Shown: positions 35,955 through 44,975 of the stretch, piece by piece
Numbering within the stretch: position 1 is the stretch's first letter
Layout of the letters: every line of letters begins with the position of its first letter
Position numbers and translations under genes: made by a program
Notes under the pieces: model-generated
Told to the model about the DNA's origin: nothing
The model's database searches: none
The model's input: only the letters and a program-made list of their open reading frames with translations
NCBI GenBank assembly: GCA_031261605.1
Contig: JAISJI010000060.1
Span: 211,337-275,336 of the forward strand
DNA length: 64,000 bases
From: Ignavibacteria bacterium
GTDB lineage: Bacteria; Bacteroidota; Ignavibacteria; Kapaibacteriales; UBA2268
Direction: 5' to 3'

Positions 35955-38042
35955 TTACGCCACAAAATACACAATTATCATTAAGATAATAATGGAAAAT
36001 GCAATATAAGTTTGAACGCTACCGGTCTGCATTTGTCTACCCAAACGTCCGGATAATCCTACAATCCAAGCCGTCAAATTCACTGCTCCATCCACAACTA
36101 CATTATCAAATTTACCAATAAACCAAGACAACCCGCGCATTATCTTAGCACATAAATTCACCAAGCCATCCACTATCTTATTGTCAAACCAACTTAATAG
36201 TTTAGAGAGTGCCACTGTGCCACCGATGAAGCTTCGCTCATATATCTCATCTATATACCACTTATTGAAGGAGAGTTTATAGAGCGGTTGTATTGCATCG
36301 GCAACTTTATCCGCATTAATTTTCTTCCATTGATACACCAAATACGATAAGAGAATACCACAGCCAGCAATAAGCAATGACATAAGCATCGCCGGAACGT
36401 GCATATGGTGCAACTCTTCCGCAAATTCATTTAATATACCGTGTTCGCCGTGTCCTTCCGGAAGTGCGGTTATGAAATCAAATTGATATTCTGCTGGAAC
36501 AACGCTTGCTGGCGTCTGTATTTTTTGCAAAAACCAACCGCTGTTCGCATCAAATGGATTTGGCGAATAGAAGAACCAGAATGATAATCCGGCAAGTAGC
36601 ATCAACGGAAATACAACCGACCATTTATTTTCTTTTGTTTGTGCAGCAATTTCTGTGCTTGGCTTTCCGTGGAAAGATACGATGAGCAAGCGAAACATAT
36701 AGAATGCTGTCATAAATGCTGCTGTAAAGCCAGCGAATGGTATAAACCAATGACCGCTCAGATTTGCAAAAGCCAATGTTCCTGCTAATATACCATCCTT
36801 ACTCAAAAAGCCAGAGGTAAATGGAACACCAGCAATTGCAATGCAGGCAAAGAGATATGTGAAGTATGTTATTGGCATTGTCTTTCGCAAACCACCCATA
36901 TTGCGTATGTCTTGTGGGTCAGTATGGTGGTCACCCTTATGATGCATAGATGCGTGCATTGCGTGTATCACAGAGCCAGCCGTTAAGAACAAACACGCCT
37001 TAAACCAAGCGTGTGTAACTAAGTGCATAAAGCCAAGAGACCACGCTCCCACTCCAATACCCATAATCATATAGCCGAGTTGGCTCACTGTTGAGAAAGC
37101 CAACACTCGCTTAAAGTCCGTCTGTGTTATAGCAATCGTCGCCGCCATAAATGCTGTTATTGCTCCGATATATGCAACAAACACTAAGGCATCGGCTGAT
37201 AGCAATGGGAAAATACGTGCTGTAAGATATACACCGGCTGCCACCATTGTAGCAGCATGTATCAATGCACTTACAGGTGTCGGACCTTCCATTGCATCAG
37301 GTAACCATACGTGTAACGGAAACTGTGCCGACTTACCAATAGCACCGCAGAATAAGCATATACCAGCAACCGTAAGCATTGTTCCACTATCAAATGGCAG
37401 ATGTCCCGCACCGATATTGGCAAATATATCATCAAACATAAACGTTCCAAACGATGAGAAGCATATCAATATACCGATAAGCATACCGAAATCTCCTATA
37501 CGATTAGTTATGAATGCCTTCTTGTTCGCATTCGCTGCCGTATCCTTCTCATACCAGAAACCAATAAGCAAATATGATGATATACCGACCAATTCCCAGA
37601 ATATATACATATTGAAGAAATTATTTGCAAGCACTATGCCGAGCATTGAAAACGAAAATAGTCCAAGATACGCAAAAAAGCGTGGATAACGTGGGTCGTC
37701 CTTCATATACTCTGTAGAGAACAGATGCACTAACGAACTAATTAGCGTTACAACTATAAGCATCACTGCTGTAAGGTTATCCACGCCAATTCCTAACTTA
37801 ATGGTGGTGCTTCCAAGTGAAAACCAATCAAATTTCCATTGTATCATTGCTTGGTCTGCATACAAAACAAGCCGATTATAGGCAACGATAACTGCCAGTA
37901 CAAAGTCCGCAAGGAGAAATGCAAGCGCTATCCAGCCAGCAGCCCGTCCAACTCGCTTTTGATTAAAGATTAGTATTAAGAAACTAATCAGTGGTAAAAT
38001 TAGTATTGCGGTAGATAAAGATAATATACTATCAAAATTCAT
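35955..38042 (-). CDS. nuoL: NADH-quinone oxidoreductase subunit L
   Basis: The 695-residue inner-membrane protein is NuoL, one of the proton-pumping antiporter-like subunits of respiratory complex I. Blocks present are LGIGVDNLTAVMLIVVTLISSLVHLFS, FFNMYIFWELVGISSYLLIGFWY with the key Glu, KSAQFPLHVWLPDAMEGPTPVSALIHAATMVAAGVYL, and STVSQLGYMIMGIGVG. The C-terminal lateral helix region and last membrane helix are present. Complex I genes normally sit together as nuoA-N; here nuoL is alone, with a Cys-rich protein gene downstream and a T9SS protease gene upstream. A relation to MrpA-type antiporters or to hydrogenase subunits was weighed; the length and C-terminus favour NuoL. Confidence 0.93.
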   Translation of the reverse strand: MNFDSILSLSTAILILPLISFLILIFNQKRVGRAAGWIALAFLLADFVLAVIVAYNRLVLYADQAMIQWKFDWFSLGSTTIKLGIGVDNLTAVMLIVVTLISSLVHLFSTEYMKDDPRYPRFFAYLGLFSFSMLGIVLANNFFNMYIFWELVGISSYLLIGFWYEKDTAANANKKAFITNRIGDFGMLIGILICFSSFGTFMFDDIFANIGAGHLPFDSGTMLTVAGICLFCGAIGKSAQFPLHVWLPDAMEGPTPVSALIHAATMVAAGVYLTARIFPLLSADALVFVAYIGAITAFMAATIAITQTDFKRVLAFSTVSQLGYMIMGIGVGAWSLGFMHLVTHAWFKACLFLTAGSVIHAMHASMHHKGDHHTDPQDIRNMGGLRKTMPITYFTYLFACIAIAGVPFTSGFLSKDGILAGTLAFANLSGHWFIPFAGFTAAFMTAFYMFRLLIVSFHGKPSTEIAAQTKENKWSVVFPLMLLAGLSFWFFYSPNPFDANSGWFLQKIQTPASVVPAEYQFDFITALPEGHGEHGILNEFAEELHHMHVPAMLMSLLIAGCGILLSYLVYQWKKINADKVADAIQPLYKLSFNKWYIDEIYERSFIGGTVALSKLLSWFDNKIVDGLVNLCAKIMRGLSWFIGKFDNVVVDGAVNLTAWIVGLSGRLGRQMQTGSVQTYIAFSIIILMIIVYFVA

Positions 38043-38087
38043 AACTATTATATTTGATTTTAATTATTGACAATAAGCAAATATAAC

Positions 38088-38127
38088 AAAAAGTGTGCTA
38101 TAATTATAGTTATAACACACTTTTTTT
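38088..38127 (-). terminator. Terminator of the C10 protease gene
   Basis: A long stem (AAAAAGTGTGCTATAA with TTATAACACACTTTTT, one mismatch, loop TTATAG) lies 19 nt past the protease stop on the minus strand. Read on that strand it ends in a T-run. Confidence 0.85.
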
Positions 38128-38145
38128 CGCTATATGTGCAAAAAA

Positions 38146-40794
38146 TTACTCTAAAACGACTTTCTTGCTTGCTATTCCTGTCTTTGTATAAATATATACA
38201 ATGTAAAACTTCTCAGATAGCGACTTAAGCGGTATCTGCAAATAACGCTCATTACTATTGACTTCACATCTATATGCTTGTCTTCCTGCTATGTCATACA
38301 TCTCTACTGCAGATACACCTTCTAAATCTGCAAAATCTAAATTCAATACTTCCTTTGCAGGCATAGGATAAACACTGATTGCTTCGCTCAAATCTGCATC
38401 ATATATGTTATCTATTGTATCCCTTGGTATAAGCGTCCTATTTATCGTAATTTCAAGTTGATATGTTCCAAATTCACCGAATGCGTATGGCTTAACATAA
38501 AAATACATATTTCCACCATTCTCAAAATACATAGTGTCCGGCATTTCATCATCATAAGCATTAGACCAATTCACTTTATCGTCTGAGACAGTAAATTCTA
38601 CATCTGTCGTATATTTCTTACCTGAAACCCAATTCTTTGAATCGCTTACACGTGCCGTTACAGTATAATTCGCAGATAGATACACAGAGTCCAATGTTGT
38701 ATCCACACTCCTTAATGAGATATAGTAATAATCGTCATCGGCAGCATTATGTAGATTAGAACCGGTAGTTACAACCGTTGTTTTAGTATTCCCGATATTG
38801 ACAAGAAGTAGAGATGCTTCATCTACCGTATTGTTAGGTTCATAGGAGTCCGGTGCAAGAGATGGAATACTCACAGCCACGGTTACCGGATTTTGATAAC
38901 TCATTGAGCCAACAAATTTCCAATCCGATGTGCTTGTTTTATACATCAATGCAACGTAATATTTGCCGGTATCTACACTTATAGATGGAGTAGTAAATTC
39001 CAAATTAGATGAATATGATGAGCCAACTGGAAGTCCCAAATCCTCTTTATACTTACCAATTTCCTGCAACAACTCGCCATCAAAATTATATAGACCAACT
39101 TGGTATTCACCCTTAAATACGCTCTTACCTACATTCACTACATTCACATACACAGAAGCGGTTCTATCTTTCTCTAATGTCGTGCTTGGATAAAAATTCA
39201 AATCCGATTTCAATTCAATATCTAAATCAGACATATTTCGGACACTAAGCAAGCACCAATTAGAATATTTATCTTGTGCAATCCGTATCCAATCTCCTCC
39301 TGTAGGTCTGTAATACACGCTAACAAAGTAATCGCCGGGAAGCAACTTCAAGGTATTGTTCATCTTAAATACCAAGTCATTGGAATAGGTATCGCCGGCA
39401 TTCAATGCGTATGTTGGAAGTATTTCTACATAGTCAACCAATCTGTTATTGTAATCAAATACCGCTGCACAGAAATCTCCTTGAAAGTTAATATTGCCTG
39501 TATTCTTTACATTTGCTGTAATTGTGTATGGGTTATCAGTATAATTAAGTAAATCCGTGGACGGCGTTACGCTCATTGTTAATGTTAATTGGTATGGACT
39601 ATTTACATACGTCAAAGAATCATTGATGAAACCACCCTTTCCAGTAGGAGATTCTATTCCTATTAATGCTTGCTGCCACCAATTAAAAGTTCCAGAACCA
39701 GCACCTGCTTGTCCTGTTCCCGGATTAAGCATATTAAGAGTGAAGTAGCCATCATAATGACCGCTCCATCCCCAATTAAAATGATATTTAAGCGTTGAAT
39801 TAATAGTTGCATAAGCATCGCATATAAAGGCATGACCTCCTTCTTGACCATAGCCAACGTATAGTATAGGACGCCCCGCATCTATTTCTTTTTTAAGCAT
39901 TGCATTCCAATCTATATCGCTAAATTGGTCTCGTTTGTATCCAATCAATGAATTCTTATATCCAAAATATTTTACCAAAGCATTCTCCGAGCAAGCATAA
40001 CTGCTACCGTTATCGTCCTTGATTACAGCAGCACTACTGCCATCAGCACCATAGTGCATATCAACACTAACACCACAATGATACATCAATGTAGCAATCT
40101 CTTCATATTGGTTACTATTGGCTGTATTAGGCATTTCATCCCACTTATATCTCTTATCGCTAAATACTGCAGATATGAGGCTATCTTTCTTATTTATCCT
40201 CCAATTATAAGAATGGTTACCTATCCCAACAACTGGATAATTCCAATATTTCATTATTTGAGCCATCGCCACTGCGGTGCATCCGGTATAATACTTCCGT
40301 GGAGTAAAGGAACTATAATATCCACCTTGGTCCCATTTCGTTTGGATAAGTGGAACGGACTGCGCTTGCAGAGCATCACCCTGCTTCTTTCCTTTTATGT
40401 AGTCATTCCATTCCTGCTGTATCTGTTCTGTTGCAGGTATGTTATTAGCAATGACATAGCGGATTTGTTGCTCGTAATAGTTAAGCCAATCTTTGGCATT
40501 AGGCGGAACATCCGTTAGTGAGATATTGCCTTCCGTAGAATACGCAAGTATCGGAATAACTGCATCATCGCCAGCGACAATAACAAAGCCATTGTCGCTA
40601 TTGAATATGTAGTAAGCAGCGCCGCCATCTTGCAACGGACTGATATGCTTTGCATCCGCTAGCACATCTAATTTGTCAGCGGATACGCCAGCAAAATTGC
40701 CCGCAACTGCTCGAGCAGTAAAAATATCTACCGGCTTCGCAAAAAGATTTATGCCAACTAAGAACATAAGTATACATAATATTAACTTATTCAT
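38146..40794 (-). CDS. Secreted C10 (streptopain-type) cysteine protease with T9SS sorting domain
   Basis: The 882-residue protein has a signal peptide (LILCILMFLVGINLFA), a Spi-type propeptide (FTARAVAGNFAG to about residue 150), and a C10 protease domain. The catalytic Cys is at about residue 172 in YYTGCTAVAMAQIMKYW and the catalytic His at about 321 in QEGGHAFICDAY, followed by FNWGWSGHYDGYF. Several beta-sandwich modules follow, and a type A T9SS sorting domain begins SVYPMPAKEVLNLDF and ends GIASKKVVLE. It would cross the outer membrane by T9SS and act on extracellular protein, as interpain and related enzymes do. Both catalytic residues are in place. Its upstream -7 box is at 40820-40826. 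Confidence 0.93.
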   Translation of the reverse strand: MNKLILCILMFLVGINLFAKPVDIFTARAVAGNFAGVSADKLDVLADAKHISPLQDGGAAYYIFNSDNGFVIVAGDDAVIPILAYSTEGNISLTDVPPNAKDWLNYYEQQIRYVIANNIPATEQIQQEWNDYIKGKKQGDALQAQSVPLIQTKWDQGGYYSSFTPRKYYTGCTAVAMAQIMKYWNYPVVGIGNHSYNWRINKKDSLISAVFSDKRYKWDEMPNTANSNQYEEIATLMYHCGVSVDMHYGADGSSAAVIKDDNGSSYACSENALVKYFGYKNSLIGYKRDQFSDIDWNAMLKKEIDAGRPILYVGYGQEGGHAFICDAYATINSTLKYHFNWGWSGHYDGYFTLNMLNPGTGQAGAGSGTFNWWQQALIGIESPTGKGGFINDSLTYVNSPYQLTLTMSVTPSTDLLNYTDNPYTITANVKNTGNINFQGDFCAAVFDYNNRLVDYVEILPTYALNAGDTYSNDLVFKMNNTLKLLPGDYFVSVYYRPTGGDWIRIAQDKYSNWCLLSVRNMSDLDIELKSDLNFYPSTTLEKDRTASVYVNVVNVGKSVFKGEYQVGLYNFDGELLQEIGKYKEDLGLPVGSSYSSNLEFTTPSISVDTGKYYVALMYKTSTSDWKFVGSMSYQNPVTVAVSIPSLAPDSYEPNNTVDEASLLLVNIGNTKTTVVTTGSNLHNAADDDYYYISLRSVDTTLDSVYLSANYTVTARVSDSKNWVSGKKYTTDVEFTVSDDKVNWSNAYDDEMPDTMYFENGGNMYFYVKPYAFGEFGTYQLEITINRTLIPRDTIDNIYDADLSEAISVYPMPAKEVLNLDFADLEGVSAVEMYDIAGRQAYRCEVNSNERYLQIPLKSLSEKFYIVYIYTKTGIASKKVVLE

Positions 40795-40819
40795 TGTGTT
40801 TTTCCAAATTATTATCTTT

Positions 40820-40826
40820 CAATATA
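40820..40826 (-). promoter_or_regulatory. -7 box TATATTG of the C10 protease gene
   Basis: Minus-strand TATATTG ends 25 nt before the ATG at 40794. It is back to back with the plus-strand box at 40858-40865. Confidence 0.5.
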
Positions 40827-40857
40827 AACATTATTTCACAATTAATAAAAATATTCT

Positions 40858-40865
40858 TATTTTTG
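40858..40865 (+). promoter_or_regulatory. -7 box TATTTTTG of the rnhA operon
   Basis: TATTTTTG is an exact TAnnTTTG match, 26 nt before the rnhA ATG. A TTTC lies 20 nt upstream at 40834-40837, close to the -33 position. Confidence 0.6.
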
Positions 40866-40891
40866 TAGCAAAATTAATCTACTTTTAGCAA

Positions 40892-41386
40892 ATGAATAGC
40901 AAGCCAATTATAATTTATACTGATGGAAGCTCTCTCGGAAATCCGGGAAAAGGTGGCTGGGCTGCTATTCTATCTACGCAAGGAAAAACATTGGAACTAT
41001 CCGGTGGATTTCGCAACACTACAAATAATAGAATGGAACTCCTTGCAGTAATCAATGCCCTCGCTGCATTGAAGACCGAATGTAGCAATGTTACGCTCTA
41101 TACCGACTCCCAACTAATTGTAAATGCTATCAACAAGGGCTGGCTCAAAAATTGGGAAAGCAAAGGGTGGAAGAAAGCAGACCGCAAACCTGTCCTTAAC
41201 ATTGACCTATGGCAACAGTTTCTCCCGCTCTGGAGAAAGCACAACATCCGCTTCGTTTGGATAGAAGGACATATCGGTATTGCTGGAAATGAGCGTTGTG
41301 ATGTGCTATGCAAAAGTGCTGCCGAAATTGCAACCGAAGTAGATTATGGCTACGAAAATATAATTCAACATACAAACATAATATAA
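40892..41386 (+). CDS. rnhA: Ribonuclease HI
   Basis: The 164-residue enzyme cuts the RNA strand of RNA-DNA hybrids. The four acidic active-site residues are visible: Asp in IYTDGSSLGNPGKGGW, Glu in NRMELLAVINAL, Asp in YTDSQLIVNAI, and Asp in IAGNERCDVL. The basic handle region (GWLKNWESKGWKKADRKPVLN) and the VEGH-type WIEGHIG are also present. It leads a tight four-gene run (rnhA, gamma-carbonic anhydrase, lipoprotein, yigZ) with gaps of 3, 1 and -1 nt, so the genes are surely co-transcribed though their functions look unrelated. Confidence 0.96.
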   Translation: MNSKPIIIYTDGSSLGNPGKGGWAAILSTQGKTLELSGGFRNTTNNRMELLAVINALAALKTECSNVTLYTDSQLIVNAINKGWLKNWESKGWKKADRKPVLNIDLWQQFLPLWRKHNIRFVWIEGHIGIAGNERCDVLCKSAAEIATEVDYGYENIIQHTNII

Positions 41387-41389
41387 TCA

Positions 41390-41935
41390 ATGAAAAACGA
41401 AACTAACCCAAACATTACTATTGCTGGCTATAAAGGTATGTATCCAAAAATACATCCATCCGTATTTATCTGCGATGGTGTCCGCATCATCGGCGATGTA
41501 GAGATAGCCGATGATTGCTCTATCTGGTATAATGTCGTCATCCGAGGCGATGTCAATTACATTCGTATCGGCTCAAAAACCAACATACAGGATTGCGCTA
41601 TGGTGCACGTGACACACGACACCTGCCCAACTATCATCGGCAACAACGTATCCATCGCACATATGGCTACCATACACGGTTGCACTCTCAAAGATGGCTG
41701 TCTCATAGGCATCGGTGCAATGGTATTGGATAACGCTACTGTCGGAGAGGAATCACTTATTGCTGCTGGCTGTGTTGTTCGCGAAGGATTTGTTGTTCCG
41801 CCGAGAGTGCTTGTGGCAGGTGTCCCTGGAAAAATCATTAAAGACCTAAGCGATGATGATATAGAGCGTGTTACCTCCACTACATCTAATTATATGCGAT
41901 ACGTAGCACAATATAGAAAAGATATGGGGCAATAA
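41390..41935 (+). CDS. Gamma-carbonic anhydrase family hexapeptide protein
   Basis: The 181-residue protein folds as a left-handed beta-helix made of hexapeptide repeats (IIGDVEIADDCSIWYNVVIRG and following). The metal-binding His residues of the gamma-carbonic anhydrase family are in MVHVTHD and IAHMATIHG. Related proteins (YrdA, PaaY, CaiE types) range from active carbonic anhydrases to thioesterase-like proteins, so the activity is not certain. It begins 3 nt after rnhA ends and is followed after 1 nt by the lipoprotein gene. Confidence 0.9.
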   Translation: MKNETNPNITIAGYKGMYPKIHPSVFICDGVRIIGDVEIADDCSIWYNVVIRGDVNYIRIGSKTNIQDCAMVHVTHDTCPTIIGNNVSIAHMATIHGCTLKDGCLIGIGAMVLDNATVGEESLIAAGCVVREGFVVPPRVLVAGVPGKIIKDLSDDDIERVTSTTSNYMRYVAQYRKDMGQ

Positions 41936-41936
41936 T

Positions 41937-42383
41937 ATGAATAAAAAAATTAGCATAATCATAATCATAACTATTGCATTCACATTGCTACTCTCCGCCT
42001 GTGCAACTAAGCCGATAGTGTATTACTTCTCGTGCAATGAGCAACAGCCGGAAATCATTGATACATACATCTCACAAGCATTCAAAAATATGGGATATGA
42101 TACCGAGAAGGACTCTATGCTACAACATCACTTCATTGGCGTTAAGAAGATGAAAGTAACGAATACCAAAAAAGGGGTAGTTGGTGAAGGCGTGGTGATG
42201 ATGGTAAAATTCCATTTTGATGGCACTAACTCTGAAATCACTCAATACTATTTCACTGAACTAAAAGGCAAGCGTTCGTATAAAGCATTCAATAAAGAGC
42301 AATTAGCACAATACGGAAATGATGTGAAGATATTCCAAGAAAAAATGCAATTCTATTGTAATCCGCAATTCAAAGGTAGATAA
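41937..42383 (+). CDS. Small lipoprotein of unknown function
   Basis: The 148-residue product has a lipoprotein signal (ISIIIIITIAFTLLLSAC; lipobox LLSAC, Cys about residue 21). The mature part has a mixed alpha/beta pattern with CNEQQPEIIDTYISQAFKNMGYD and ends in a basic tail. I recognise no family. Its start lies 1 nt after the previous stop and its stop codon shares one base with the next ATG (TAATG), so it is translationally linked to both neighbours. Confidence 0.72.
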   Translation: MNKKISIIIIITIAFTLLLSACATKPIVYYFSCNEQQPEIIDTYISQAFKNMGYDTEKDSMLQHHFIGVKKMKVTNTKKGVVGEGVVMMVKFHFDGTNSEITQYYFTELKGKRSYKAFNKEQLAQYGNDVKIFQEKMQFYCNPQFKGR

Positions 42384-43000
42384 TGAGCGAACCTGATTAT
42401 TACTACACCATTGAAGACACAGCGACAGCGGAAATAAAAATTAAAGGATCTAAATTTATCGGATATGCAGCACCGGCAACAGATAAAGATTCTGCTGTTG
42501 CATATCTTGATGCTATTCGCAGCAAGCATTTTGACGCAACTCACAACTGCTTTGCATATCAAATCGGATGCGATGGTAATGACTTCCGCTCCTCTGATGA
42601 TGGTGAGCCATCCGGAACAGCAGGAAAACCAATATTGCTGGCTATAAAGAAATATGAAGTGAGCGACATAATAGTCGTTGTCACTCGCTATTTTGGTGGG
42701 ACAAAGTTGGGAGTTGGCGGACTTATACGTGCATATTCGGATGCTGCCGAAGAAGTATTGAAGTTATGTGTAAAAAAAATCGTTCATAGAACAAATGCTA
42801 TCCATATCACTTGCCGATACGAAGAGGTTTCTTTTATCAAGCGGATGCTTAGCCAAACCGCAATTTCATTCACAGAGGACTACACCGATAAAGTAGAGTT
42901 TATAGCAAATATTCCCCTCTCCAAAACTCAATCATTCATTGAACAAATAGTTAGTGGCACCAATACGCTCGCCACAGCAGCGATGCTCGAAAGTAATTAA
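42383..43000 (+). CDS. yigZ: YigZ/IMPACT family protein
   Basis: The 205-residue protein belongs to the YigZ/IMPACT (UPF0029) family: GSKFIGYAAPA near the start, ATHNCFAYQIG, FRSSDDGEPSGTAGKPIL, and VVTRYFGGTKLGVGGLIRAYSDAA. A C-terminal ferredoxin-like DUF1949 part follows. Eukaryotic IMPACT modulates the Gcn2 kinase; the bacterial role is unclear. The ATG overlaps the lipoprotein stop by one base. It ends 2 nt before the convergent stop of the lipoprotein gene at 43003. Confidence 0.92.
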   Translation: MSEPDYYYTIEDTATAEIKIKGSKFIGYAAPATDKDSAVAYLDAIRSKHFDATHNCFAYQIGCDGNDFRSSDDGEPSGTAGKPILLAIKKYEVSDIIVVVTRYFGGTKLGVGGLIRAYSDAAEEVLKLCVKKIVHRTNAIHITCRYEEVSFIKRMLSQTAISFTEDYTDKVEFIANIPLSKTQSFIEQIVSGTNTLATAAMLESN

Positions 43001-43002
43001 TT

Positions 43003-43578
43003 TTACTTCCCAAATCTCGCCTTCAATCCGCTAATGGTCTCTTCTGTATCAGCATCAGAGTAATCCTGCCATCTTGATATAGCCCACAACCCACTTGCAC
43101 CTTTCGCTATTGTAAAAGATGCCTTTCCTGCGTAATTTGTTGGATATGAAGTGTTTGCTAAGTCAAAATTAAGTATGTAGTTAGTTACTAACAGCGCTGA
43201 GTCAGCCGTTATAGTTGCAAATTCCTTGTTATCAAAACTCAATCGCAAGTAGTTTGCTTTGCCCAATGTCGTTGTAAGCGAAAGCATAAATTGCTTCTCA
43301 TCATTCACGCCCCAATTATCAAACAATGATGGATACTTAGCCGCAGCATCATTTGATGGCATAAATACGTAGCCAGAGGCAATAAAGCAAGCAGCATAAT
43401 TATCCGCATTATTCGTATTAACCGCTTCCAACAAATTAGCAATCACAATATCTGGCGACGTAGGCGGCAAAAAAATGCTATTATCGCCATCTGGTTCTTC
43501 CGGGGTGCGTGTATCAAATAATGTGCAAGCGGTAAGCAGGAATAATGCAAGTGCAAGTATATATAGTATGCGTTCCAT
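43003..43578 (-). CDS. Lipoprotein of unknown function
   Basis: The 191-residue product has a lipoprotein signal (RILYILALALFLLTAC, Cys about residue 18), a short Pro/Asp-rich linker (TRTPEEPDGDNS), and a domain with IVIANLLEAVNTNNADNYAACF. The last strands (FTIAKGASGLWAISRWQDYSDAD) suggest an NTF2-like or SnoaL-like fold, where a helical opening is followed by a curved sheet ending in a W-x-I-x-R-W strand; this fold call is inference. A minus-strand -7-like TAATTTTG lies at 43604-43611. Confidence 0.7.
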   Translation of the reverse strand: MERILYILALALFLLTACTLFDTRTPEEPDGDNSIFLPPTSPDIVIANLLEAVNTNNADNYAACFIASGYVFMPSNDAAAKYPSLFDNWGVNDEKQFMLSLTTTLGKANYLRLSFDNKEFATITADSALLVTNYILNFDLANTSYPTNYAGKASFTIAKGASGLWAISRWQDYSDADTEETISGLKARFGK

Positions 43579-43634
43579 ATTTTATCAATAGTATTAATTA
43601 CAGCAAAATTAATATTTAATTTGTAAAAATAAGT

Positions 43635-43642
43635 TATATTTG
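43635..43642 (+). promoter_or_regulatory. -7 box TATATTTG of the NhaD-RCK pair
   Basis: TATATTTG matches TAnnTTTG exactly and ends 28 nt before the ATG at 43671. Confidence 0.6.
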
Positions 43643-43670
43643 CATCATTATCCACAATATATTTAAATAA

Positions 43671-44975
43671 ATGGAAACACAGATACCTATTTTTATGGCA
43701 GCGCCATTCATTTTAATGCTTGCGTGCATCGCAGTATTACCACTTTTCGCAGAACATTTTTGGGAATCCAACAAAAATAAACTAATCGTAGCACTCGTAT
43801 TGGGTATCCCTACATCTATTTGGATGCTTGCTAACGGGCTTGGAGAACACGTATATGACTCAGTTCTCTTTGACTACATACCATTTATTATACTGCTCGG
43901 CGGATTATATGTAATCACCGGCGGAATATTTATTGACGCTGATTTTGAAGCATCTCCACGCAACAACACCATTATTTTAATAATTGGCGCAGTCCTCGCA
44001 TCATTTATGGGAACAACCGGTGCTGCAATGCTACTAATTCGCCTGCTGTTGCATACCAATAAGCAACGCAAGCACAAAGTGCATACAGTCCTTTTCTTCA
44101 TCGGTATTGTCGCTAATTGTGGCGGACTACTTACACCATTGGGCGACCCACCGCTATTTATGATGTATCTACGTGGTGCCGATTTCTTCTGGTTTTTCAA
44201 CTTCTGGCAACCTTGGCTATTTGTCAATGCTGTTCTGCTCATTTGCTACAATATAATGGATAGATATTGGTATAAACGCGAAGATAAAGAAGAAAAAGCA
44301 GCGGATAAAACAGAACTACAACCGCTTAAAGTAACAGGAACACTCAATTTCGTATGGCTATTACTCGTAATTGCTGCTGTTGCATTTATCAATCCAAAGT
44401 ATTTGCCATTTATGAATGAAAATCCATTCTTTGGCTTCCTACGCGATGCCGTAATAATCATTGCAACTGCCCTATCATTAATAACTACAAAGAAAAGCGT
44501 TAGACAGGAAAACAATTTTAGCTGGTCGCCAATTATGGAAGTGGCATATCTATTCATCGGCATATTCTTAACAATGGTTCCAGTTCTGCTATTACTTAAA
44601 ACAAACGCTGGCTCACTTGGTATTGATACAACTACTGCATTTTACTATTGTGCCGGTGCATTGAGTTCTTTCTTAGATAATACTCCGACAGCCGTTACAT
44701 TCTATTCATTAGCACAAGGTCTGTTTGCAGGCAATCCAGAACTTATCAATGGAGAAATAGTAGCCGGTATTCCTTCTATATTTATGGAAGCGATTTGCGT
44801 AGCGGCAGTTACTTTCGGCTCACTTACTTACATCGGCAATGGACCAAACTTTATGGTGAAATCTATAGCGGAACAAGAGGGCATTAAGATGCCTCAATTC
44901 TTCCAATATATGATTAAATTCTCACTAATTATAATATTGCCAACACTTATTTTGTGCAACCTAATTTTTTTCTAA
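43671..44975 (+). CDS. NhaD-type Na+/H+ antiporter (ion transporter superfamily)
   Basis: The 434-residue inner-membrane protein has about 11-12 hydrophobic segments. The blocks MGTTGAAMLLIRLLL and GIVANCGGLLTPLGDPPLFMMYLRG, plus the second half FLDNTPTAVTFYSLAQ and ATFGSLTYIGNGPNFMVKSIAEQ, are those of NhaD-like sodium:proton antiporters in the IT superfamily. The paired Asn/Asp-Pro-Pro and Asn-Thr-Pro-Thr motifs form the ion site in that family. Citrate-type carriers share the fold, but TPLGDPPLF is a marker of the NhaD group. The stop is immediately followed by the ATG of an RCK-domain gene with no gap. Confidence 0.88.
   Translation: METQIPIFMAAPFILMLACIAVLPLFAEHFWESNKNKLIVALVLGIPTSIWMLANGLGEHVYDSVLFDYIPFIILLGGLYVITGGIFIDADFEASPRNNTIILIIGAVLASFMGTTGAAMLLIRLLLHTNKQRKHKVHTVLFFIGIVANCGGLLTPLGDPPLFMMYLRGADFFWFFNFWQPWLFVNAVLLICYNIMDRYWYKREDKEEKAADKTELQPLKVTGTLNFVWLLLVIAAVAFINPKYLPFMNENPFFGFLRDAVIIIATALSLITTKKSVRQENNFSWSPIMEVAYLFIGIFLTMVPVLLLLKTNAGSLGIDTTTAFYYCAGALSSFLDNTPTAVTFYSLAQGLFAGNPELINGEIVAGIPSIFMEAICVAAVTFGSLTYIGNGPNFMVKSIAEQEGIKMPQFFQYMIKFSLIIILPTLILCNLIFF

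Noticed and set aside
35955..38042. Reading nuoL as an Mrp antiporter or hydrogenase subunit
   Set aside because: The length of 695 residues, the C-terminal lateral-helix region and the absence of mrpB-G or hydrogenase genes favour NuoL.
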